Positions 12,067 to 24,285 of a DNA stretch of 64,000 nucleotides are shown here, piece by piece; positions within the stretch are counted from its first letter, which is position 1, and the number at the start of each line of letters is the position of its first letter. Location: assembly GCA_933228675.1 (NCBI GenBank), contig OW121741.1, forward strand, positions 115,070,694-115,134,693, read 5' to 3'. Source of the DNA: Stomorhina lunata. Its lineage: Eukaryota; Arthropoda; Insecta; Diptera; Rhiniidae. Below the pieces are notes generated by a model that did no database searches, was not told the DNA's origin, and saw only the letters and a list, made by a program, of their open reading frames with translations. A program made the translations under genes and the position numbers.

Positions 12067-12879
12067 AAAATTGTGGTACCAGAGTAATTATACTCTTTCA
12101 TAGACTAAAACTTCTAATAGCCTAATTTAAAATCTTTCTTAGTAATGAAACTCTTACTTAATGACATAACTCTTGTTTGGTATCAAAGAGTGCCTTTTTG
12201 GATTTCATACTCCCTTTACTCCAAAATATCTATTTAAGTACTTTTAGGTTTAAATCATTTACTGTCAAAATCTTCAACAGTTTTACAAACAAAAATCCCG
12301 TATAGACCCCTTAGTCCTACACAGTCATTAGCATTATTTTTATATTAAGAGACAAGTTTGTTCATTAATATAAAAAAATCCATCACAATTTTTTTATATC
12401 ATTTTACATAACTCAAAGTAATAGTTGCTGCTGTTATTTTTATTTACTTTTTTCACTTTGAAGCCAGAACCTTTATATGATGTATCTTGAAAATCAATCA
12501 ATTAATTTTCCATTGACATCTGGTTTGTTTACCGCTGTGATAGCCTGTCACTAACAGACTGATATTTTTTTCGCATCAATTTTTCTTATTTTTTTTGCTT
12601 TTTTCCATGATGCACTTACTAATATATTTTTATTTTCATAAATAAATTAGGTTGCGAATGAAGTCTATCTTTAGTGTCTGAGTGGTACATTGTGTGTATT
12701 TTTTGTTATAATTTAATATAAATTTGAATTTAAATGGTTTTTCGGAGAAAACAATTTTTGAAAATGAAAAGAAAAAGAAAATGTATGAAAAGAAAATTTT
12801 TCATATGATCTGGTTAATAATTTAGTAGATAGCTTTCAAGAAAACGGAAAACTTTCAATAATGTTGATTGAATATTAGT
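12067..12879. other. Unassigned stretch
   Basis: Unique-looking, slightly more complex sequence (for example near 12410-12660) between a DINE-like element and a satellite. No exon, RNA gene or terminal repeats recognised. Confidence 0.5.
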
Positions 12880-15740
12880 AAATTTTTTTTAAATTAAAAA
12901 TTTGTAATCGCATTTTTATATTGAAATTTTACTCGCAAACATTTTTTTATTTAAAAATTTTCCAATTGAAAATTTTCTATTAAAAAATTGTTCAAAAATT
13001 TTCTACTAAAATATTTCAAAAATTTTCTATTTAAAAAATTTTTTAAAAATTTTCTTTTAAAATATCAAAAATTTTGTATTGAAAATTTTTTTAACAATTT
13101 TCTATCAAAAAATTTTTTTAAAATTTCTATAGAAAATTTTTTAAAAATTCTATTGAAAAATTTTTCAAAAAATTCCTATTCAAAAATTTTTCAACAATTT
13201 TCTATTTAAAATTTTTACTTGCAAATCTTTTTTTTTTTTTTCTATTGAAAAAAATTACATTTAAAATTTTCTATTGAAAAAATTTTCAAAAAATTTCTAA
13301 TAAAAATTTTTTTTTAAATTTTCTACAGAAATTTTTTTTTAAATTTTCTATTAAAAAATTTTACAAAAATTTTTTATTTTTCAAAAACCTTATATTAAAA
13401 ATTTTTTCACTCATTTTTATTTTTTTTGAAAAATTCTTCAAAAATTTCAATAAAAAATTTATTTAAAAAATTTTCTATTTAAAATTTTTACTTGCATAAA
13501 TTTTTATTTTCTATTGTAAAATTTTACATTTAAAATTATTGTATTAACAAATTATTCCACATTAAATATCTTTCATTTAAAAAATTTTACATTAAATAAT
13601 TCTATAAATTTAACAATTTCTATTAAAAATATTCTAACAAAAATTTTTGTATTGAAACATTTTTTTTGCAAAAACTTTTCAAAAATTGTTTATTTAAAAT
13701 TTGTACTTGCAGAAGTATTTTTGCTATTAAAATATTTGACATAAAAAATTGTATTGTGAAAATATTTTTCTTTTAAAAATTTTATATCGATAAGATTTCT
13801 ATTCAAAATTTTACATTTAATTTAATTTCTATTTAAAATATTATATTAAAAAATTTTCTACTTAAAAATTTTTCAGACAACAAATTTCCATTGATATAAA
13901 ATTTAAAAAAAAAATTACACTTATAATTTTTTTCTTTTAGTAAATTTTGAATCAAATATTGTTCAAAGCAAGCATTTTTTTTAATTATATTGAAGTTTTT
14001 TCTATAAAAAAATTTTATACCATCATTTTTTTTCTTTTAGAAAAATATAAAATTTAGACCATTTAAATCCAAAAATCTTCTATTGAAAAAATTACATTGA
14101 TAAATATTCTTTTAAATAATTTGACATCAAATATTTTTCTTCAAAAAAAGCGAAGATTATTGTATCAAAATTTTTTTCCATTAAAATATTTTGAAAAAAA
14201 AAAAAAATTGAAATTTTAGAATGAAAATTTGTCTATTTTAAAATTTTACTCAAGAATTTTTATAATTAAAACTTTACCTTAAAATTTTTCTATTGAAACA
14301 TTTTACATTGAAAAATTGTTATTCTTTTGAGAAATTTTATCTCAAACATTTTTTTAAAAATTTTTTATTGAAAAGTCATGAATCGAAAATTTTTCTATTA
14401 AAAAATTTTACTTTGTAATTTTTCATTTAAAATTTTTAAATTAAAAATTTTTGATTTAAAATTTTTAAATTAAAAATTTTTCCATTGAAAAGTTTTCTTT
14501 TAAAAAATTATACATCAGATGTGGTAAAAAAAAAATATTTTTTTTTGTTAAAAAATTTGGCAGAAAAATTTTGTTTCCTATTAGAAAATTTAATTTTGAA
14601 AATTTTCCTATTGCCAAATTTTTAATAAAAAATTTGTGTATTGAAAATTTTTACTAAGAAATATTATTTTAAAAAATTTTGCATTAAACTTTTCTATTGA
14701 AAAATTTATCTTTGATGAATTTTCTTTTAAGAAATTTTTGATCCAAAATTGTTCTATTGAAAAATTTTATATTGACAATTTTTCTTTTAAGAAATTTTAC
14801 ATCAAACATTGTTCTATACAAAAAATTTTCCATTGCAAATTTATCTTTCGAAAAATTTTGCAGAAAATTTTTTTATTGTTTTGTTTTAAAATTTTAGAAT
14901 GAAGATTTTTCCATTGAAAAATTTTACAACGAAAATTTTTATTTTAAAAAAATTAACAACGAAAATTTTTATTTTGAAAAATTTAACATTTAAAATTTTT
15001 CTATTGAAAGATTTTACATTTAAAATTTGAAAAATTTTATTTTTATAATTTTTCTCTAAAAAATTTTACATCAAAAATTGTTTCATTAGAAAATTTACAT
15101 TTTTTTTTTTAAATATTACATTAAATTTTTTTTTTATATAGAAATAGTTTTGTTTTAAACAATTTTCAAGCAAAAACTTTTCTTCTGTTTGATAATTTTA
15201 AAATTTTAGATTGAATGTTTTTTAACGAAAAAAATTTACTTACGAAAAAAACTTTCTATATAAAAAACGTTTACATCTCGAAAAATTTTCTGTAAAAAAT
15301 TGTATGCAAAAAATTTTCTATTGCAAAGTTTTGAATCAAAAATATTTGTTTTGAAAAATTTTACTTTGGTAATTTTTCTCTTAAAAAAATTTACATCAAA
15401 AATTGTTTCATTGAAAAATTTTACATTGACAATTTTTCTTTTATAAATTTTACATCAAATTTCGTTATATAGAAAAAGTTTTCTGTTGAAGAACTTTGCA
15501 ACAATTATTATTTTTTTTTTCTATTAAATAGAAAATTTAATAATTTTAGATTGTATTTTCTATTGAAAAATTTTACTTAGAAAATTTGTGTTTTAAAAAT
15601 TTTTATATTGAAATTTTTCAATTGAAATATTTTACATTGAAAAATTTTATCTCGAAACATTAAAAAAAAAAATTGTATCCAAAAAAGTTTCTATTAAAAA
15701 GTTTTGAATCAAAAAAAATTTCTAAAAAGTTTAACTTTAG
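12880..15740. repeat. Degenerate A+T satellite
   Basis: Almost 3 kb of irregular units alternating 'aaaattttctattgaaaa', 'aaattttacattgaaaa' and 'atttttcttttaaaaa'. The spacing is roughly 20-45 bp, with no clean period. It resembles the other 'ttttcta-aaaa' arrays but is much more diverged. The short frames it yields are F/K/N-rich translations of the repeat. Confidence 0.8.
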
Positions 15741-16048
15741 TGTATTGCACTAAGATCCTAATTTATTACAATTATTTATTATTGTTATAAATAGTTTTTT
15801 GATAAAACCAAAAAATGTTTGTTGCGGAAACCTTTCCTCGACGCGTTTCGATGGTTGGTTAGGCCATCTCATCAGGGGGATTATCCCTACTTCTAGACAG
15901 AACAAAAACCACACATTATATGTTTCTTTCGGGACAGAATAAATAAGAATTATTGCGTATAACAATTATCAACATAAAGTGAAGATTATGATTTGAACAG
16001 AAACACATTTTTAAGATTTATCTTTTCTTTAACACTTTTGTTGGCGAC
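15741..16048 (-). mobile_element. Penelope-like element fragment inserted in satellite
   Basis: The degenerate satellite stops near 15740 and resumes near 16049. The interposed sequence is more complex and holds, on the minus strand, 'ctgatgagatggcc' followed by 'catcgaaacgcgtcgag'. Motifs of the form CTGATGA-stem-GAAACGCGT are characteristic of the terminal regions of Penelope-like retroelements, which carry hammerhead ribozymes. No reverse transcriptase or GIY-YIG coding region is present, so this is only a terminal fragment. Assignment rests on the ribozyme-like motif alone. Confidence 0.5.
15835..15881 (-). ncRNA. Hammerhead ribozyme motif (type I, minimal helix III)
   Basis: Minus strand, in order: CTGATGA (15875-15869); helix II GATGG (15868-15864) pairing perfectly with CCATC (15854-15850) across a 9-nt loop; GAAA (15849-15846); a two-pair helix III (A-U, C-G) closing a 2-nt loop; and cleavage-site GTC ending at 15840. 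Helix I is short: CCCC+T (15876-15880) against G-A-G-G-A (15839-15835), four pairs with one C/A mismatch. All core residues of the hammerhead are present. A very short helix III is typical of Penelope-associated hammerheads. Activity is not shown. Confidence 0.6.
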
Positions 16049-16275
16049 TAAAAAATTTTACTTTGATAATTTTTCTTTTAAAAAATTTTACATAAAAAAT
16101 TGTTCTATTATAAAATTTTACATTGATATTTTTTTTTTTTGTTTTAAATTTTTCTTCCGTTTTTTCGAAAAATTTTCTTCCGTTAAAATATTTTTACATT
16201 TTCGATTAAGTATTTTTCTATTAAAAAATTTAAGATTGGAAATTTTTCTATTAAAATATTTTACATTAAAAAATT
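16049..16275. repeat. Degenerate A+T satellite, continuation
   Basis: Same unit style as 12880-15740 ('aaaaaattttactttgataa', 'atttttctattaaaa'). It resumes after the Penelope-like insertion, so the two stretches were once a single array. Confidence 0.75.
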
Positions 16276-16440
16276 GTAATTGCACTGTAAGCGTGTAATT
16301 CCCGCTTACATTAAAGCACTCTATCTACTTTCGTGCCGGTTCCGTAAAACCGATTTAAGCGGATCTCAACGTAATTAAGTCTCTAGGGCCGGATGGCATT
16401 TTGCTCTGGTATTTCTAAAAGGGTGTATGTATGTATCTTA
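16276..16440. other. Unidentified higher-GC patch
   Basis: A short block clearly richer in G+C than its surroundings ('cgtgccggttccgtaaaacc', 'gcggatctcaacg', 'ctctagggccggatggc') directly at the edge of the satellite. It contains a small inverted pair 'aagcg-tgtaattcccgctt'. It may be the end of a transposable element, but I cannot name a family. Confidence 0.4.
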
Positions 16441-17685
16441 CTCCATCTTATCTATTTACTATTTGAACCATTTATTTAGAATAAGGAATACAAGTCTCAT
16501 GTATGGGCCGGTGCTTTAAAGTCTATTTTAAGCTTAACGTCAGAATATTTTTATAATCATTACAATATGTTAAGTAAGTTGTTTATGGTGTATGTGTGAA
16601 GGCAGAATTTATGTTTCTATAATATACAAGATTTTTGTATGCTTTTGCATATTTGTCCTGTTTACCTTACTTTCGTGAATAGCCTTATTGTTTTATCTTT
16701 TCTTATAAAAACAAAGTTGTGTTGAAAAATTTACTTACAAATAATTTACTTTTAGACATATACATTTTTAATCTAGGATTTTCATTTTCTCACTTTTTTT
16801 TATTAATGTGCTCAAACATTCCCCAAGCAGTTTTCATTAAGGCCACCTCTTAAGTCATAAATTTCATGCTGGCAAGTAATAAGTGTAATATTAATTTTTT
16901 CTTAAATCACATATGATGTAAAATTGTAAAATAGAGATTTCTTTTGACTCAAGGTAGGTACAAAGAAGATTATGAACAAATATAAAGAAACATAAATGAA
17001 TTTCTTGTGTTGTACAAAAGCCTGTTACATGTTAAATGTAAAAATGTAAAATATCGAAACAAAAATTTGAGGGAGCTTAAAGCAACATGGAACACATTTA
17101 AGGGATTTTAAGATATATTAAAAGTTTCTTTTTTGGAAAAGTTAAATGTCTAAGGAACATTTGAAATTTATGGGTCAGAATATTTTTGTTTTCATATTAA
17201 AGTATAAAATGATTCCAACCCCATATGACTTTGTTTAATAAGAAGAATTGTGTTTTTTTATAAGTTTAGAAATTAGCTTTCTTTTGTATTTAAAAAAATA
17301 TTTTAGTAACACAGTGATAGAAACAAATTGCAATTCTGCTTAGTTAGGGTCTATGAATATGCTTAAAGTATTACTTAAAGCTTTTTTGTATTTTATAAAA
17401 AGCCTTTACGTTTACTTCGTACTTTTACCAAAAACAAAAACATAAAGGAAAAAACTATGGTGGATAAGTTCGTCTAACTGAATCGATCATAGGTGAAATA
17501 GAAATGAGTGTTAACATAATTCTCGTTTTCCATTTCGCTTAAGAATTCAGTTAAATAGATGATCTTAACTACTGGCATCTAACAGCTGGTGACACAGTGT
17601 ACTGATGAAGTCCGTAGCGCGACAGAAAATGCAGCATTCCACACTGCTAAGTGTCACATAGTTTTTTCAGTATTCCTAAAAAGTA
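16441..17685. other. Unassigned stretch
   Basis: Unique-looking A+T-rich sequence; no gene, RNA or repeat structure recognised. Confidence 0.5.
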
Positions 17686-19190
17686 CACTCTGATACAGTG
17701 AAAATACACTCGGAACGAAACCAAGCTCAACCAGTAGAACTCGGTTAGAAGATCATTTTACCATTTTTAAAATTTTCGATATACCCTCAAAATCCAAAGT
17801 TATCGATAAAAAACGATTTTTTTGGACTTAGCGGAGAAAAGAAGGCTTAACTGAGTCATTTTTACATCGATTTTAAATTTTAAAATGTGTTTCGACAGAA
17901 AACAAAATAGGCTTTCACTTCGTAAAGACATTTTATTAACATGACCAACTTATCATAAAAATATTTTCCGCTGAAGTTAAAATTTTATTTTTTTTTCGAT
18001 TTTTTCAACTTCGGAAGCTTTTTTTCGTAAAATTTATCAGAAGACCTAATATATTTTGACTTAAAAAAAAAAAATCATGGTTACCATTTTGTAAAACAAG
18101 AGTACTTTAATTAAAATCGGAAACATATTAACGGAGATATAACAATTTTAGTAAAAAAGGTGAATTCAGTATTATTTGTATATTAGAAAATTTTCTATAC
18201 AATACTACGTTAGAATATTTTTTCAACTTTTTTCGAAAGTAGAGAAATGGCGGTCGGATTATTATGGCATTCGGTGAGAAACTTCAAATAACAAAATTTA
18301 AGCCAAATCGGACTAGGCCCAGGCCATGAAGTTGAAAATTGCGTTTATAAGAAAAAATATGGCCAATTTTTTAGTTCTTGCAAAATTTAACTTTTTTAGT
18401 AAACATTTTAACAAAGTGTAAATATTAATTCAAAATGTAGACTCAATTAGCTTTCTATCTACGTAAGTAGCATATAAATAGGCTAAGGATTTTTTGAGTT
18501 ATCGGAAATTTTCATAGAAATTTTGGGTCCTTGAAGACATCTATTTGATTTTATGATATTTGTTGATGGAAAGAAAATTGGGTCTAAATTACAAATTAAC
18601 ATTCAGAGTTTGTCAAAAAGTTAACCTTATAGGTCAAAATTTAACTTCATTCATAAGTGCGTATAAATATAAGTACTTATACGTATATTGTACGTTAATT
18701 AAACTGGCCCTTTTACAAAAAAACTTATATTTTTTTTAATTCGCTGTTAATTTAAATTTAAATAATCTAGGTTCACAAAATATTTAATGCACTTTTCAAG
18801 TAAATATAAAAAAGTTTGGCATTCCTAACAAAATATTGCGGAAAACGGCGTCCCAATGTGAAAAAATCGAAAAAAAAATAAAAATTTAAATTTGTTTGAA
18901 AATATTTTTGTGATAATTTGATGAAATAAAATTTTTTTTTTAACAAGAAGAAAGCCTGATGTCTTGTCTGTCTCAAACCGTTTTAAAATTTCAAATCGAT
19001 AAACAAATGACATAGCTAGCCCTATTTTTGTTCGAGAAGACCAAAAAAATCGTTTTTTATCGATAACTTTCGATTTTGAGGGTATATCGAAATTTCTAAA
19101 AATGACAAACTGATACACTCAATAAGGCCTATCGTTTGATATAGGTTTCCTTAAAAGTGTATTTCTTTTTCCTCAAAATGTATCAGTGTG
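17686..19190. mobile_element. Foldback (long-TIR) element, about 1.5 kb
   Basis: The left arm (about 17758-17925) and the right arm (about 18945-19110) are inverted copies. Both, in inward orientation, read 'cgatataccctcaaaatc', 'aaagttatcgataaaaaac', 'gatttttttgg' and later 'aggcttt'. Outer tips read 'cactctgatacag' (left) and 'cacactgatacat' (right, reverse complement). The middle has no coding capacity; frames on the minus strand at 18773-19118 come from the right arm. Target duplication not clear, superfamily unknown. Confidence 0.75.
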
Positions 19191-19217
19191 TTATTAATCT
19201 AATTTAAAAACCATAAA

Positions 19218-19290
19218 ATTATTAAAAAAAATTTAATTTATTATATGAACCTGAGCCCGGACTCGAACCCACAACCTCTTGGACAGAAAT
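19218..19290 (-). mobile_element. tRNA-derived SINE fragment
   Basis: On the minus strand 'gttgtgggttcgagtccggg' contains a perfect RNA polymerase III B box, GGTTCGAGTCC (19269-19259). An A+T tail rich in T and A runs follows. I see no convincing A box upstream, so it is truncated or decayed at its 5' end. It lies just beyond the right tip of the foldback element. Confidence 0.5.
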
Positions 19291-20763
19291 AATTTTAATA
19301 ATAGTAATATAATTTAGTTTTTAGACTATTTTAGCATCAAGTTTGTTATTTTAGTTATTCGAACTATTAGTTTTGGTACCACCCATTTGACTGCTCGGAA
19401 TAGAAGATTTAGCTCTTTATAACCTCAAATTTATTTGTATTTTAAAGAGGAAGTCTATCAGGGTAACAACTCTTAGAAGTTCTATAAATTCCCCTAAAAT
19501 CACAAAAGCATTTATATATCTAAAGATAATTGAAGTTTTGTCAGCAAAAATTCGAACCCTTTAATTTAAACTATTTTTTAAATACTGCGATACATCAAGC
19601 CATGAGGACAACTATCCACATGTCTATTTCGTTTCAAATGTCAGTAATTTTTTATAATTACCAACATGAAAGTGGTTCAATTGCCAATTGTGGATTGAAA
19701 GAAATAAATTCAGAAATGAAATTATTATTATAACAATCATTTAAGTTTTAACAAAAATATTTTTTCTGTTGTAAAAAAACCTATTTAAATATTTATTGTC
19801 ATTATTGAGGGGACAACTTTTTTTAATAGTTGCTTTTTATTTTTAGCAATGAATGTCATATAAATACATCAATTTTCCTAATAAATCAGGGATGGTAAGC
19901 CGAGACCTTGAAAATTAAATTTAAGAATTCAGATTCAGTATTAATAACTTGCTAGTATTCGTGATAACAGGTATTATTACGGAAAGATGAGCAAGCAATA
20001 AAATGGTCAGAGGCGGAGCTCTTTTCAAATATAAAAACATGCACAGAGAAACTTATATCTCGGCTAACTTACCCATAGAAAACCAAATTGACCATATCGA
20101 GCCCTTTGATTAAAATGATCGCAATCGACAGGAAAAATATTGATCTTAAGCTACAAAAAATCTTAATTAAACAAAAAAACGGGGAATGTTTTGGGGCATA
20201 ACATTTTTGTTCTTTGTTAACATGCTACGTTCGACAAACTAATTAAATTGTTTTCCCAATGGTTTAGAAGTTATGGTGCAAAGTATTGTCTGTAAAGTTT
20301 TTTGGGTTTACTTCAATAACTTCTAAGCGACCAATTTTTAAACCAATTTTTAGCACAGTGGCCTCTACACTGAGCGCGATTGTATGTAAAACCTATTGAT
20401 CCATATAACATTCGTAAATATAAACCTATCGAAAAGATTTTTACACTACTTAAGAATGAAAGAAAAAATATGGTTACTTTACTAAGTTATCTCTAATAGT
20501 TTAAGAGATATTTAAATTCGATGTAGTGAAAAAAAAAATTCAAGCAGATTTGTATATTCCATCCATTTCTACAAAAAACGAAGAACCATAATGACTTATT
20601 TCGGATCACTATTTTAAAAAATTGTTATATGGAATCGCTATAGAAATCTCAACACAAAACAGCCTAAGAGTGAGCTGAGTTTCGGCAAGGTCCCACAAAA
20701 GCTCTTTCAAATTTTATCTCCGTAGATAAGATGATAAAGTGCCACAAAAGAATAAGCAAGGGC
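19291..20763. other. Unassigned stretch with one orphan hAT-like tip
   Basis: At 19887 the text 'cagggatggtaag' resembles the left tip of the hAT-like MITE at 21186, but I find no partner right end that is not already used. The rest is unrecognised. Confidence 0.4.
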
Positions 20764-20835
20764 AGTAGTGGCTCTGTTGAGGCCCTATGCTCCACTGGGA
20801 GTCAAGGATAACAGAAGAAGAAGTAGTGGCTCTGT
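20764..20835 (+). mobile_element. 5'-truncated retroposon with 14-bp target duplication
   Basis: AGTAGTGGCTCTGT at 20764-20777 is repeated exactly at 20822-20835. The 44 bp between them read 'gaggccctatgctccactgg' then 'gagtcaagg' and end in 'agaagaaga'. A sister insertion with the same core lies at 53951-54017, also with a 14-bp duplication. Long duplications, a constant 3' end and extreme 5' truncation indicate LINE-type target-primed insertion of a SINE or LINE 3' end. Confidence 0.8.
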
Positions 20836-21185
20836 GCGTAAGCTAACCATAGCTAAATTAGAAAAAAAAACTAAGTCACTGGAAACAGTAATAGATTCTT
20901 AATAACATATTTGTATATGAAGAGCTTCTGACAAAAACGCCAATAAGATACCAAAATAATAACTGCTAGTCCAAGCATTTCAGCAATTGTGTACACTTTT
21001 AAGGCACTAAAGGCCAATTAAGATAAAAAACTTACTATCTAGCATTGGAACTTCTGAAGGTAGGCCACTTATACATAAATTTCGGACAATTGAAATGCTG
21101 CCAAATGAGCTAAAAATATACTGTTTCTCTTCTTCCAAAATATGGTAACGCAGTGTTAGAACTGGAGAAGAATAACTCTATTAAT
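20836..21185. other. Unassigned stretch
   Basis: Unique-looking A+T-rich sequence; nothing recognised. Confidence 0.5.
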
Positions 21186-21971
21186 CAGGGATGGCAAAGT
21201 TCAATTGTTCAATTGTACGTTTTTGATACATTTTTAACATAGTTGGTACCGTGGTACTATCGCGACCTACTTGATACAATTTTCAATTCTTTGTTTTTAA
21301 AGTTTTCGAAAGACTGTTTTTCATAAGTAGCTACAAGGCGCAATTAACTTTCAATCCTGTTGGTCTGATTTTTATAACATATAGAAATGGGTTTAAGACA
21401 GACTTATAGTATTCCGATTGACTCTAAATTGATTTTAAGTTCAAGTGCAATTTTAAAGACATTTCTATTGAAATCGAGTTAGATAGGTTGATTATTTCAG
21501 AAACTTACATAGGACCGGAACCCTATAATTCAGATGTGGGCTCATGACCGCCAAAATTTTTTGGAATTTCAAAAAATGTATGCAATAATATATAAATCGT
21601 CGCTGTATGTGACAGTATCATAGTTTGTTTGAAATGCTTCGAATTTGATCAAACCTCACATTTGAGATCTTTATTTTAAAATCACTTTCCAGGGACAAGC
21701 GGTATATACTGCAAGATGTTTTTTAAGCATTACAAAATCTTCTCAATATGAAGACAATCGTTCATCGGACTATTGATGTAAAGGGTACCACAATATTTCC
21801 ATTACATGCTTTTGTCAATTGAAAGATATTAGTACTAATTTTCACGTTTCAAATGAGATCCATTCTATAGCTTAGCATTTGTTATCCATCAAATAAGTCA
21901 ATTATCCATCAAATAAGTACAATTTGTTTTTATATTTGGTACATAATGAAGAAAGCCATTTTTCATCCCTG
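21186..21971. mobile_element. hAT-like MITE, about 786 bp
   Basis: The left tip CAGGGATGGCAAA and the right tip (reverse complement) CAGGGATGAAAAA form terminal inverted repeats with 11 of 13 positions matching. CAGGGATGGCAAA-type tips are typical of hAT transposons. The expected 8-bp target duplication is only partly visible (ctattaat versus atctcaat, 5 of 8), consistent with age. No transposase frame, so it is non-autonomous. Confidence 0.55.
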
Positions 21972-22384
21972 ATCTCAATGTGTCTAAATAAGTATAATAA
22001 ATAACATATGGAGCAACTTTACTGTTCTCAAAGTAGACATGACGTGCAGTAACAGTGTTGAATTATATAGAAAGCCTTATCGCTCCTTTTCACCTCTCTA
22101 CTATCCCCTTTCCAAAGAAAGTAACCAAATTCGTAAATACAATTGTATAGGTAGTATTTTACCGAGTGTTGCTTTTCTTTAAAAAAGGATAACTATCGAG
22201 ACGGAAAATTTCTAGAAATTACGGGCCGAGTCTATTTTAAGAACACTGAAGTTGAGCCATTTATTTTCATTTAAAGGCATTGTTGTTATACATTCAATTT
22301 TATTTTTTTGCATCGACGGCGTGTTATTGTTGTTTGCTTACCGTAGACTGAGGATGCTTAAGTAATTAATAATTTTAATACAAA
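21972..22384. other. Unassigned stretch
   Basis: Nothing recognised apart from simple A+T-rich sequence. Confidence 0.5.
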
Positions 22385-22465
22385 AATTTATATTCTGGCG
22401 ACTGTGGTTTGAACCAAGGCAGAATATGATATTTTATGCTCTCAGCACTCTCAGCAGTGAAGTAT
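22385..22465 (-). mobile_element. tRNA-related SINE fragment
   Basis: On the minus strand 'gctgagagtgctgagagc' (possible decayed A-box region) is followed about 30 nt later by 'ccttggttcaaaccacag', with a near-consensus B box GGTTCAAACC (22415-22406), then an A+T-rich tail. The spacing suits a tRNA-derived SINE head. No clear target duplication. Confidence 0.4.
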
Positions 22466-24285
22466 CATCTACTGAAACAGTAAATCAGAGATGATATAAA
22501 TTTCTGCATCAGAAAAGGATAATTTACCCAGATCAATAAAGTCTGACGGTCAGAATACATTTATAAGCACTCCAAGAAGCTCGCAATATTTGATGGTAAT
22601 GTAAATTATTTCATTCTTTATGTTTATAAACCGTCTAAGGCAAATGTTACCCCTATTTCGGCTCAACATCATATTCAAGAATTGATCATTTGTCAAAAAA
22701 AAAAAAAAAATACTGAGGACACAGTCTCCGAGAAAATAAGAGAAAGTGTTAAAATATAGAGGAGACAGATAAAATTTGACTGCCTAGCAGCAAGTGTATG
22801 CGATGTTTAACAAAAATATAAGTGTGTATGTATGAACCAATCCTTAACATCTTTATTAGGGCCCTAGGTTCCACTTAGAAATTATGGGAATAAAATAAGA
22901 AAAAATAATAACAAACCCACTTCCATTTATGGTAACGTCAGCAGTGGTACATTTTTTAAACGAAAATGTTTTCTCTAAAATGATTTCCAAAAACAATAAA
23001 TGCTTAAGATTGTACGTTCAAAATTTCAACTGGATTAAAAAAAGTATAAAAAGTATTCATTGAAATGTAAAGTCCGCAACATTGAATTTGTTCATGATGA
23101 AAACGATAAACCATTGCAATAACCAACCCTGGCTTAAATATATGCTCTTATATATGTGTGTGTAAAATTATTGTATTATTAATTTATTAAGGGAAATATA
23201 TGCATATGTATAAATTAAGGCATTACCCTACCAATCATTTATTTCTTTTTTTTATTCTTCATCAAACATTTTTTTAGCTAAATCAAAAGGCTTTACAAAC
23301 AATAACCCCCAGAGTAAGGGTAACACCATTCTCAAATTTTTGTCACTTGACTCCTGGGTTGCAAAAAAAGAAAAAAATAAGCGAAACGAGTAATAAAATA
23401 TGAACAATACGAGACTTTTTAACATTTAACCACATTTAAGTGAAATAACAATTTATGGCTGTTTTTATATGCAAAAAGGCTTTAGGCAATTTTCATTTAA
23501 TTTCTGCTGCTACAGTCGCGTCGCTGCTGTTATTAACATAACTATAGCAAATAAAATATTTAACAGCATTTGGCTGAGAAGAAAAACAAACCCTTGATAA
23601 AGAAAAAAGTATAGACAGACCTTTTTATTGCTATATATGTATGATATACAAAAGGGATGTATTTTTTTGATGGCTTAGCTGAGATACATTAAAAATAAAT
23701 GTCTAGCGACTATTAAAGCAAATTATGGGTTTAATAATAATAAATATAAATTGCAAAAAATAATAAATGTTAGAAAGCAAAAATATTCATATCGAAAGGA
23801 AATTTCCTATTTAACAATTTATAATTGAAAAATTTCTTTTGATTGCTGCAAATTTATTTTTAGTGGTGGTGAAACACTTGACTGAATTGATGAAGCCTTT
23901 TTAAAAAAGGGTGTTTAAGGGTTTTCAAATGTTACCCCTTTCATAATTTAATAAATTGTTTTATGATTTTATTGGAATTATTGCAAAACTTGAAATATTT
24001 TTTGAAAATTTTGCACTTGCTAAAATATTTTTATTTTTTTTTTTTTAGTATTTATATAAGTGTTTGTTACTTTGGTGTATTGTCTTAAAATCTCTAGAGT
24101 TTCATTTATTTGCCTTTGGTGGCAAACAAAAGGCAAATAAATATTTGTATTTATTCTTACTGTTAATGCATTTTGGTAAAAAAAAAGTTTGTTTATTTTT
24201 AGTTACACACTTTCTCGAAATTGGGTAAGTGAAAAGGGAATTTATAAAAAATTAGTTACAAAAATTAAAAAATTAATAATACTTT
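22466..24285. other. Unassigned stretch
   Basis: Unique-looking sequence. A patch near 22858 ('agggccctaggttccactt') faintly resembles the truncated retroposon at 20778. No gene, RNA or strong repeat. Confidence 0.45.

Noticed and set aside
19880..19900. CAGGGATGGTAAG as left tip of a second hAT-like element
   Set aside because: The only matching right tip (21971) pairs better with the tip at 21186.
22855..22910. 'agggccctaggttccactt' similar to the short retroposon 3' end
   Set aside because: Too diverged and no target duplication found.
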